NCBI GenBank assembly: GCA_012295275.1
Contig: CM022672.1
Coordinates: forward strand, 15,142,625-15,206,624
DNA: 64,000 bases
Source: Chrysomallon squamiferum
Lineage: Eukaryota; Mollusca; Gastropoda; Neomphalida; Peltospiridae
Direction: 5' to 3'
Shown: piece after piece, positions 42,507 to 49,561 of the stretch
Position numbering within the stretch: the stretch's first letter is position 1
How the letters are laid out: every line of letters begins with the position of its first letter
Notes under the pieces: model-generated
Told to the model about the DNA's origin: nothing
Databases searched by the model: none
What the model saw: the letters and a program-made list of their open reading frames with translations, nothing else
Position numbers and translations under genes: made by a program

Positions 42507-45500
42507 TGTATCTATTCAAAAAAGATTATTTTTATAAATCTGAAATACTAAATAGAGTGACCACTATCACCAAACAACAATAATGCAGATATTAATCTGT
42601 TTGAATAACATCTTGTCAGTTGATAATAAACTACAGACTGAACATGTCAGACTGCAGATTAAAACAGGTTTAATCCAAAATAAAACACTGTGGATTTATA
42701 ACACATTTAATCCAGACTAAAATACACAGTAAGAAGAATTAAACCAAATTTAATCTGAAACAAAGCATATATTTAATCCAGTGAAAAATACTACTAATAA
42801 TGATTTTTTAAATAAAATATTAACTAAGCGATATATGTCAAATGTAACTGGGTGCCAGTCAAACAACTTTTGCTGCAGGTTAAAACATATTTAATTCAAA
42901 ATAAAACACTATGGATTAAAACATATCTAATCCAAAATAAAACACTTTTATAAAATGGCATATTAAAAACAAGCTGGTAAGTGTCATATATACATGCAAG
43001 TGCCAGACATAGCGCATGCACCACAGGGTGGAGATGCCTAATTAAGCAGGTGTAATCAACTCTTCATGTAATAATTACAACAATGAGAACATTCAGTATG
43101 ATGTCAGCCTTTAGAGTCCCATCAGGTGGTGGTATTGAGCTATTAGTTGCACAATTATGTTAATTATATGTAGTTATCTTTCATAACTTTCACACATTTT
43201 AGTAATAATAATAAACAGAAATAAAGAGAAAGAGAAAAAAAAATTAGTATAAAATTATATGAAAGACATTACTAAAATATATAGTACATTACAGAGTATT
43301 TAGTTAATGAGAAAAGGAAAAGTGTGGAATAAAAAAAAATGTTTAATGATTTTGAAAATGTTGCAGAAATGCAGTACACAATAAAAGGTTAGAAACATTG
43401 ATTAAGTTGGAAAAAAAAAAAAAAATTAAATTAAAAAAAATATTGGAAAATTAGTAATAACCAAAATAATAGTAAAAAAAAAAAAGAATAATCCTAAAAT
43501 CACTCTTACTAACAGTTAATTAATAATAAAAATTAACTTACCATTTTTAAATATTTTTTACAATATAAATAAAAATAATACTAAAAAATTCATTACTATT
43601 ACACTGAAATGCATTACAATGTCTAACATACAAGGTTTAAAGTCAGTGGGCACCTGTCAAGCCAAACGAATTGAAAACCAGACAATATTCAGGATGGCAA
43701 GAGAAATTCAATGCTATTGACAGAGGTGTTAATTTGCAGTGGGGATTAGACCACTGCATGACTGCAGCCATTGTAACTGGAAACTAACCATGACCACAGC
43801 AACTGTAATTCAATACTACCCGTGTAAACTATGTCTACACACAAGAAACAATGGGGTGCATGCTATAAATACATGTAGGGCTAATGCTATCCATGGTGGT
43901 TTCTCAATTAGAATGTAATCTAGAATTTGCTGCATATTATTGTATCTCACTACCAGAAATATTTAAATATTTGTAATACATTCATTTGAAATTGAGACTA
44001 TTATGGAACTTTCTTTTTTAAAATGCATTTATTTATTTCATAATTTGAATAAATCCACAGAAGGTATCATGATAATTTTGTTTGTGATATTATTATTTAT
44101 TTAAAATGTTAGTGTTGGTTATAAACTGCCATTATGTGGACCACTTCTAAAACACAGCTTTATCTTTAATTTAAATTCTTAGTCTGAAAGAGAATGCTAA
44201 TAGAACAGCAAATAAGATATTTAAAAAAAAAAAAATCTTAAGTCAACAAACCTCATGTGCATTTTCGAAACTATTTTCTCTAAACAACAATAATAAAAAT
44301 TGGAAAAATATAAATAAATACTTCTAAAACCTACCCAAAACTGGAAAAATAAACATGTAATGAATTATTACAAAATGTGCAATACACGAAAATGTTTTTG
44401 ATTTTTTTTGGTGGGTGGAATATTTAAAGTAATGAAGATATATTTTTCTCATACAAAACATGAGTCAGAAGTAGGATCACAATCTAAGTTACAGCAACTC
44501 TAAGTTTAGGCAGAGGTTGTTTGATAGAAATCTTTCCATGGAAAAACATGTGACGGAAATGCAGGCGTGCATGAGGACCATGTTTCCCAACTTTTCAGTC
44601 TCCAGTTTTTGTCCAGTTTCTGAACTAGTATTAAGTCAGAAAGAAAATGTTTAACAGCTATTCTTTATCAAATTTCTGGCAGTAAACATTAAATTGTTTA
44701 TTTTCAATAATTATGTTTGCATATTTTACTAACCTCTCACATATAAATATATATTAAGCTGCTTACCAAAAATGGCATCTATTCCATAATAATGAACCTT
44801 AGGCTCACTGGTTTCAAAAAACGATTCTATTAGGATGTATTTTAAAATAAATTTACCTGATTCTGTTGATGACACACGTTCTGGAGTTGGTCTAGTGGAA
44901 TCTGTGGGAGTATCAACACTGGAAAGTGATAATTTACGTTTTGGTGTTCCCCTAAAAAAAAATAATCAATAAACATTTACATTTTATCGTGTACATCAAA
45001 TAAAATTTAATTATTTACATTTTACATATATGATGTAAATATATATTACACCTTACATATTACACCATCCTGTCTACACATCCTTTTTAAAGAATTTAAT
45101 AATTTACAACTTAACTCATCTAAAACTTTGTAATGTTCTGATAGAATTTTTGGGTTTTTTTAACATGAGTAATAAATATATAAAAAGTAAAAAGTAAATT
45201 TTCAAAAAAAAATGTTTATTAAATAGTAATTATTATACAAATATATCAACAAGGAGCAGGTTGTAATGCAAATGTTTGACTTTTAATACTAGAATGATAC
45301 TTGATGGATTCCAGGATCTGTCACTCCCATGACTAACTTGCCAAAGATTATAACATATGCTTTCTTGACTATGATAGTAAGTAGATAAAAGTCCCCTTAT
45401 TGTTGATTACAGCTGCCCAAAGGATGGAAATAGGTTTATCTTTTGTATTATTTTTATAAAAAAAATATATAAGTCATACTTAATAAATGTTAATGTTAAA

Positions 45501-46074
45501 ATGTATTGTTAAACATTCATTCATACATACAGTCAAACTTTTAAATTCTGTAGAAATATAACAGAAAAGAAAATTAATGAGTCCAAAAAAATAATGTATA
45601 GTAGTGTTTTTGAGACTAGCGGATAAATTAAGTAAGCTATTAATATTACATATTTGTTAAAAAAACAAACATGAAAAAATGAAAAAAAAAAACAAAAAAA
45701 AAAAAAAACATGAAAAAAAAAAAAAAAAAAAATAAATAAAATAAAAATGTAAAGATCCTGGATAATATTTAAAATCTAAATTGTCGTTATGATTTATATA
45801 CATCACGTTCATTCATTTATACATGTAAAACAACACAAATGCCAACTGTCAGATTTGTGTTCTCAAATGAAACATGTCACAACTTGCAGCAAGAAGTGTG
45901 GGAATCGATTCTCAAAATTCACTAGGTAACTTACCTTCCTGTGGATAATTCACTTAAATTATGAGCAAGATTTGACATAGGCGAACCCACTGTAATTTCC
46001 GAATTCATGGTGCTTGCTGATAGTGTAGCCAGTGGTATTCGTAAAGTTGGTTTAGAAATTTTTTTAGATGTCAT
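24502..46074 (-). CDS. CDC25: CDC25-type M-phase inducer phosphatase
   Basis: Dual-specificity phosphatase that activates cyclin-dependent kinases by removing inhibitory Thr/Tyr phosphates. Sixteen coding exons from 5' to 3': 46074-45935, 44951-44857, 41537-41486, 34117-34055, 33839-33800, 33241-33077, 32660-32514, 32198-32070, 31243-31145, 30407-30225, 29676-29566, 28562-28500, 26870-26772, 25711-25578, 25182-25065, 24642-24502. They sum to 1779 nt (592 codons plus stop) with no frame break. Residues about 1-400 are the regulatory region, with an ESGCFVDSP segment like the Cdc25A phosphodegron, a KEN box (145-147) and DSG (176-178). The rhodanese-fold catalytic domain follows: LIGD (403-406), VDCRYPYEY (449-456), catalytic loop HCEFSSER with Cys497 and Arg503, and LLEGGY. 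Length and order fit the family. Only one CDC25 is visible, not assignable to vertebrate A, B or C. Confidence 0.97.
25065..25182 (-). CDS. CDC25: CDC25 exon 15
   Basis: Acceptor GTATTTAG, donor GTAATG; enters phase 2, leaves phase 0. It encodes [20 protein letters not shown], then [19 protein letters not shown], the conserved YPEhYhLxGGYKxFF segment. Confidence 0.96.
25578..25711 (-). CDS. CDC25: CDC25 exon 14: catalytic loop
   Basis: 134 nt; acceptor TTTTTGCAG, donor GTAAGT. It encodes GAKNLYTKD, then [24 protein letters not shown] is the CX5R phosphate-binding loop, with Cys497 the nucleophile and Arg503 the phosphate ligand, so the enzyme is predicted active. The residue after GPN-L is Ser, where vertebrates have Cys (GPRMC). 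Confidence 0.97.
26325..26755. repeat. Three-copy ~155-bp tandem repeat in CDC25 intron 13
   Basis: Units start near 26325, 26473 and 26634, each with TTACT(G/A)ATTTA. They share a GGGAGGNAAGAGGAANGGTTTGTATATGG-type middle and an end near CTCTTACATTAGTATATATAT. The third unit is more diverged. Confidence 0.8.
26772..26870 (-). CDS. CDC25: CDC25 exon 13: VDCRYPYEY, backdoor Cys
   Basis: 33 codons, phase 0 on both sides; acceptor TTTTTCAG, donor GTAATG. It encodes [20 protein letters not shown]. Cys450 in VDCRYPYEY aligns with the backdoor cysteine that forms a protective disulfide with the catalytic Cys in vertebrate CDC25. Confidence 0.97.
26871..28499 (-). other. CDC25 intron 12
   Basis: About 1.6 kb, AT-rich, with an ATT microsatellite (27467-27505). 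Minus-strand ORFs at 27451-27980 and 28093-28284 are compositionally biased with no splice or family support. Confidence 0.6.
28500..28562 (-). CDS. CDC25: CDC25 exon 12
   Basis: 21 codons, phase 0 on both sides; acceptor CCTTTCAG, donor GTATGT. It encodes [20 protein letters not shown], matching the KHQDLKYISPE block of the catalytic domain. Confidence 0.95.
28563..29565 (-). other. CDC25 intron 11
   Basis: About 1 kb. Contains a single copy (29194-29275) of a unit that is tandemly repeated in intron 3. No exon recognised. Confidence 0.6.
29194..29275. repeat. Solitary copy of the intron-3 tandem unit
   Basis: Almost identical to 34675-34760 over TCTATTACCTAACAAATAGT, TCATCCAAATTT and TGAAACAACATG, differing mainly by a 12-bp block absent here. 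Confidence 0.85.
29566..29676 (-). CDS. CDC25: CDC25 exon 11: entry to the catalytic domain
   Basis: 37 codons, phase 0 on both sides; acceptor GTGGTTCAG, donor GTAAAA. It encodes [18 protein letters not shown], then [11 protein letters not shown]. (D/E)LIGDxS(K/R) marks the start of the catalytic domain in all CDC25 proteins. Confidence 0.95.
30225..30407 (-). CDS. CDC25: CDC25 exon 10: basic Ser-rich segment
   Basis: 61 codons, phase 0 on both sides; acceptor TTTTACAG, donor GTAATT. It encodes [20 protein letters not shown], then QNKRRKPG (bipartite-like basic signal) and an acidic tail. RSQS is reminiscent of the RSxS checkpoint-kinase/14-3-3 site but lacks Pro at +2. RTQL fits a minimal RxxL D-box; both are weak predictions. 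Confidence 0.92.
30689..30770. repeat. GT microsatellite in CDC25 intron 9
   Basis: About 41 uninterrupted GT units, one of the longest dinucleotide runs in the window; flanked by TA repeats. Confidence 0.97.
31145..31243 (-). CDS. CDC25: CDC25 exon 9
   Basis: 33 codons, phase 0 on both sides; acceptor TTTTCCAG, donor GTAAGT. It encodes [17 protein letters not shown] and an acidic TDDDDTTP end. The LFSAP part corresponds to the LxxAPL segment of vertebrate CDC25. Confidence 0.9.
32070..32198 (-). CDS. CDC25: CDC25 exon 8: [10 protein letters not shown]-type motif
   Basis: 43 codons, phase 0 on both sides; acceptor CATTTCAG, donor GTAATA. It contains [13 protein letters not shown], matching the conserved DDGF(M/L)xIxD block just upstream of the catalytic half of metazoan CDC25, a strong family marker. 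Confidence 0.95.
32514..32660 (-). CDS. CDC25: CDC25 exon 7
   Basis: 49 codons, phase 0 on both sides; acceptor TTGTAACAG, donor GTAAGC. It encodes [18 protein letters not shown] and later a Ser/Pro and Lys-rich part ([20 protein letters not shown]) with several SP sites and a KKR basic patch. Confidence 0.92.
32885..32963. repeat. Near-perfect foldback in CDC25 intron 6
   Basis: Arms 32895-32921 and 32926-32952 pair without mismatch across 27 bp around a 4-base loop. Pairing resumes after a small offset out to about 32885 and 32963 (GTTTTATCA against TGATAAAAC). It lies about 115 bp downstream of exon 6 in the transcript sense. Confidence 0.9.
33077..33241 (-). CDS. CDC25: CDC25 exon 6: KEN box and DSG motif
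   Basis: 55 codons, phase 0 on both sides; donor GTACAT. It encodes [20 protein letters not shown], then an acidic segment ending [19 protein letters not shown] is the APC/C-Cdh1 degron; DSG followed by an acidic residue resembles a beta-TrCP site. Both kinds of degron control Cdc25A turnover in vertebrates; their function here is inferred from motif and context. Confidence 0.92.
33800..33839 (-). CDS. CDC25: CDC25 exon 5 (40 nt)
   Basis: Very short exon with acceptor GTTTTCAG and donor GTAAGT. It encodes [14 protein letters not shown], basic and compatible with a nuclear localisation element, and restores phase 0. Confidence 0.85.
33884..33951. repeat. AAAT tetranucleotide microsatellite
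   Basis: About 16 uninterrupted TAAA units in CDC25 intron 4, close to exon 5. A poly-A run of about 29 bases at 33305-33333 lies on the other side of exon 5, in intron 5. Confidence 0.95.
34055..34117 (-). CDS. CDC25: CDC25 exon 4
   Basis: 63 nt, enters and leaves in phase 2; acceptor TTTTTGCAG, donor GTAAGT. It encodes [21 protein letters not shown]. It follows a 7.4 kb intron, so other alternative exons upstream are possible. Confidence 0.85.
34421..35190. repeat. Degenerate ~130-bp tandem array in CDC25 intron 3
   Basis: Five to six units of about 120-150 bp. Shared landmarks are CTACAGCAAGCCAGT, TTGAAACAACATTTT, AACACCTCATATTC and AAAATCTATTAACTATCTATGCTGGATATTTTG in variant forms. One unit has a near-copy at 29194-29275. 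Confidence 0.8.
39133..39183. promoter_or_regulatory. CCAAT-box cluster inside CDC25 intron 3
   Basis: CCAAT at 39133-39137 and 39141-39145 on the + strand and ATTGG at 39179-39183, within a locally GC-richer stretch. NF-Y binds CCAAT and commonly controls cell-cycle genes. Whether this is an internal promoter or enhancer is inference. Confidence 0.35.
39937..40262 (-). other. Cryptic terminal-exon-like ORF with poly(A) signal
   Basis: On the minus strand a strong acceptor (pyrimidine tract TGTCTTTGTCCTTAG) precedes 40262. It is followed by about 105 open codons ending TAG at 39948-39946, then AATAAA (39942-39937) and an A-rich tail. Composition is far less AT-rich than the intron. The open frame needs an incoming phase 1, which only CDC25 exon 2 provides. 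The protein (with [20 protein letters not shown] at the end) is unknown to me. It may be an alternative last exon, a retro-insertion or a transposon fragment. Confidence 0.4.
41486..41537 (-). CDS. CDC25: CDC25 exon 3: DSG-like phosphodegron segment
   Basis: A 52-nt exon with acceptor TTTTTCAG and donor GTAAAA. It encodes [16 protein letters not shown], which after ESG of exon 2 parallels the Cdc25A region DSGFCLDSP recognised by beta-TrCP after checkpoint phosphorylation. Here the first residue of the motif is Glu. Confidence 0.88.
42222..42280. repeat. GT microsatellite
   Basis: About 29 uninterrupted GT units in CDC25 intron 2. About 190 bp further on there is an AC run (42471-42502), so the two could pair in the transcript. 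Confidence 0.95.
42650..42958. repeat. Degenerate GATTAAAACA/TTTAATCCA minisatellite
   Basis: About seven diverged units of 35-45 bp around GGATTAAAACATATTTAATC followed by CAAAATAAAACACT. Each unit contains a short internal palindrome (GATTAAA...TTTAATC). Confidence 0.75.
44857..44951 (-). CDS. CDC25: CDC25 exon 2
   Basis: Acceptor TTTTAG ends at 44952, donor GTAAAT starts at 44856. It encodes [19 protein letters not shown] then [13 protein letters not shown]. It has several Ser/Thr-Pro sites that could be CDK targets (inference). ESG is completed across the next junction. Confidence 0.9.
45935..46074 (-). CDS. CDC25: CDC25 exon 1 with start codon
   Basis: ATG at 46074; a second in-frame ATG lies at codon 23. 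The exon encodes [20 protein letters not shown] and then a Ser/Asn-rich stretch. It ends ACAGGAAG before GTAAGT (phase 2). The first ATG is preferred because the ORF then starts cleanly and fills the exon; protein conservation this far N-terminal is low, so the start is less certain than the rest. Confidence 0.85.
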
Positions 46075-46354
46075 ATTCCAGTCTCTTTGAAGTCACACCC
46101 CTAAGTAAAGTCATAATTTAGCTCACCGATTTCGAATACAATTTCACCTTGAATTAAAAAGTCCAGGAAGATGCACCAATTGTATCATTCAATTTATAAG
46201 TCCATGAGAAGAGTCCTTTTTCTGATCACTTATATCAGCGAAGTCCGTTTGGATTAACTTTTGTTTAGAAAGTAATTTTTAGACGTGGATTACAAACAAT
46301 GGTCACTGGGTGTTGAAGAAACCACACAGATGCTCCGAAACTCCAGTTCTAAAT

Positions 46355-46550
46355 TTGTGCGGGAATTTCAGACTATGAAATTTATAATAATATATATTTT
46401 TTAACTTCCCAGGTCCATGACGATCTCCAGACTATTAGAACATAAACATGAATTTCCAAATAAATCGTATTATCAAATCAGGACCTGGGATGTGTCTAGG
46501 CAAAGCACTGCCGCCTGATAGTTTGAACACAGCTGATAATCAACCAATCA
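46355..46550 (-). promoter_or_regulatory. Probable CDC25 promoter region
   Basis: Upstream of the CDC25 ATG there is GCGGGAAT (about 46359-46366; ATTCCCGC on the gene strand, one mismatch to the E2F consensus TTTCCCGC). There is also a CCAAT box at 46544-46548 and TTTGAA at 46522-46527 resembling a CHR element. These motif types are typical of CDC25 and other G2/M promoters. The transcription start and any 5' UTR intron cannot be fixed from sequence. Confidence 0.45.
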
Positions 46551-48329
46551 AAATCGAGCGTTTGTTGTTGCTGCAGACGCTATTTCAATCATACTCCATT
46601 ACGTTGAAAAAAGATGAACATTTTTAAATGATTTAACTCGATAATCAACATTTTCGTGAAAATAAATGTGTTATATGTAGCTAGTATAAATAATAAATTA
46701 AATAAAATGTTTGTCTTTTATTTACTTTTGAAATAGTATACACTAAACAACTAACTCACCTTTCTGCAAAACAAAGCAATATTTTTATTCACTGGTTCGT
46801 TTGAAATTTGAAAAAAAAAAAGTGTTATTATTATTTTTTTATATAAATATAATTTTAAGTCTTATTAATAATAAATGAAAATGAAACAGTTTATACTACT
46901 AATTAGAAAATACATATGTAGCTCTCTTAGTATTTAAAACGCATAAATAAAAGTTTACATAACTTATAGAAATTCTTTTTTCTTTTTTTTGTACTTTCTT
47001 CTACAACAGTAATTTTTGTTTATATCTATAGTACCTACGGAGCCCTAGAACAGTTCCAATTAAAACAAAAAATAAAAAGCAAAGCAATAATAATAACAAC
47101 AAAACAACAACTAAGTAATTAAACGATATAATGGTTATTTTGATTAATTACAAAAGGCATGGCTTTTGCACAAAACTATATAATAATAACATTAAAAAGA
47201 AATTATGAGAAGGAAATACAGTTTCATTAAAATGTCTGTTATTGTTGTTTGTTTGTTTGCTTGCTTGCTTGTTTAATTGTTTATTTGAATCGAAACTGTT
47301 CGGTAATGATAACATGCTTATATATATATAATTCCCGATGTGTATGTACATCATTTTTATTCTATTCATAAGGTTCAGGGATATAGAAGCACTATAGAAA
47401 ATAACCAGTCATTAAACGGAATTAATTAACTGATATCCTTTTAGAGACTGCGAAAATTATTTCCAGTAATGGGAAGAGTCCACAAGATTTAAGAAAATAA
47501 TGAAGATTAGAACGTTTAAAAAATATTATTATTGTTGTCGTTGTTATTTTTGCTGTTGCTGTTGCTGTTATTACTATTATTATTATTATTATTTATCCAG
47601 AAAACATCAGAGATAGTTTAATAATAAATTATTTTAGTGCTTCTCCTGAAAACTTATAAGAGCATCTGCATGTACGTATACAACATGTACTATAGTTTCA
47701 GTCTGACGTCGATTCATTGTTACGAAATGTAAATACGTCATCAACTGACTGTGATTATTGCGTTATTCATCTAACATCGGATTGTTCTGGAAGGTCTCGT
47801 CATTTTAAAAAACTAATTAAATAGCATCCAGTTATATTATCGTAAGCTAATACCCGGCAGTTATTAATTTTCTCCCAGCTGGAGAAGTATGAGTGATGAA
47901 AATCAAGTAAATAATAGTAATAATATAAAGATATTTTAGTTATAATATATATTATTTTCTATTAATGATCTAACTTCTGTTCTGCTCTAAGTCAATAAAG
48001 AAAGGACGAAATGTTTTACTTAATCAAGAATCAAGAATGAGAATCATGGTTTAGAACAATGCGGGTATGGAGAAAAAAAATCCAACTATCATCAAGCAGT
48101 GAATTGCTTTTGTTATGATTAGAAGCAAGATATCTTTTTATAAAGGTTTTTATATTGTAAAGTACATAAAAGTGATAAGTGAATGAGAAGAAATATCAAG
48201 ATATCTTTTTATATATACATGTATATTATTATTATTATTATTTGTACATAAACACAAAAATTCTGGAGTAAATTAGCAATGTATCAATATTTTACCTTTT
48301 TGTGCATTTGAATTGTGTGTGTGTGTGTG

Positions 48330-48411
<82 letters not shown>

Positions 48412-49370
48412 TTCAGCCAACTGCCTCAAAGCATACGTCTTTCTCACTATTATGTTACAATAACTTTCAACATTTATGGTACATAGTCTAAAAATGTTTT
48501 GTTAAAAGATACCCAAAGCAGTGTTAATTTATATGTATAATTGCATTGTAAAGTGATCCTTTTGGAAATAGGTTAAAGATAATGTAGTGTCATTTCGAGC
48601 AATTTCGAATTTTATTAAGTTTTAAACTGCTGAGTGACGATGACGTTTTTATGATATATATGGTCTAATGATAACACTTTTCCTTCAGGTGACGCAGCAA
48701 TGTTTACAAAGACATAATTGGCACCTCTTACAAATATTTGCGTGCGTTTGTAACATTAAAATAATAAAAACACACACACACACACACAAAATAAATAAAT
48801 AAATAAATAAATGAAATGTAATGAAAAAATAAAATAAAATAAAATAAATAATAAATACATAATAACTTTTTATTTTGATAACTAACATATTTTCTAATGG
48901 AAATTAATATAACAATGTGTAGAATTGAAACGTGAATACGGGAGTAAATTAATTATATTTAATTTTTTAATACATTACTTTATCACCAAATTATGTTCTC
49001 CGATTTTATTGGTAAGTATATTTTAACAGTTAAATCACGTTTATAGTAAAAAAAATCGTGAACCTAATTATTGCTTAAGGCTGACTAATATAATTATTTA
49101 CAGTGAAAATTTTAATAGACAATGAAACATTAAATTTGACAGGTTTTTGCTTTTGTATCTGTAATTTATATATTAATATTTTTTGGAGTCACTGATCTGT
49201 CATCATGTAAAATATTTTAATTGCTAATAATTAAGGAAATTATTTGAAACAGTTGTAAATATTAAATATATTAGAAAATTACATTTTATTTTATATGTAC
49301 CAACTACTTAAAGGTGACTGTTATAAACGTTGATGGTTGTATAGAATATAATCTCTGTCAATTTTATGGG
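46551..49370. other. Intergenic between divergent CDC25 and SLBP
   Basis: About 2.8 kb, AT-rich, no coding sequence recognised. It includes a GTTT/GCTT run near 47246-47275, GTT/GCT and ATT runs near 47535-47590, and the TG/GA compound microsatellite at 48315-48408. Confidence 0.65.
48315..48408. repeat. Compound TG/GA microsatellite
   Basis: A short TG run is followed by about 38 uninterrupted GA units (48333-48408), a perfect homopurine-homopyrimidine tract in the interval between the CDC25 and SLBP promoters. It could adopt triplex DNA. Confidence 0.97.
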
Positions 49371-49375
49371 GAACT

Positions 49376-49404
49376 GCGATTGCGCATCGGATCTGGCGGG
49401 AAAA
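49376..49404 (+). promoter_or_regulatory. SLBP proximal promoter: NRF1-like and E2F sites
   Basis: TTGCGCATCGG (49380-49390) resembles an NRF1 half-site. GGCGGGAAAA (49395-49404) is a full match to the E2F consensus TTTTCCCGCC on the opposite strand. The E2F site is about 90 bp upstream of the SLBP ATG in a sequence where CG-rich motifs are rare. S-phase control of SLBP by E2F is the natural reading. Confidence 0.6.
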
Positions 49405-49490
49405 GGGCAAACTTCTTTTGATGCGTTGAATGAAAGAGTACCCGGACATAGAGTTAATGTTTAGAAACTGACGAGTTTTTAAAAAGTAAA

Positions 49491-49561
49491 ATGACTGATA
49501 AATGCACATTAAGAACTATAAATTATCGACATGAAAGTAATAATTATTCACCAGATAAAAT
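49491..49561 (+). CDS. SLBP: SLBP exon 1 with start codon
   Basis: ATG at 49491 opens [20 protein letters not shown], ending in phase 2 before GTAAGT. The start is the first ATG of the open frame and lies just downstream of the promoter motifs. The peptide has low conservation, so support is from splice fit and position. Confidence 0.8.

Larger units (their letters stand above)
41538..44856 (-). other. CDC25 intron 2
   Basis: About 3.3 kb. Holds a GT microsatellite (42222-42280), an AC microsatellite (42471-42502), a degenerate minisatellite (42650-42958) and two less AT-rich patches (about 42990-43150 and 43640-43900). No exon recognised. Confidence 0.6.
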
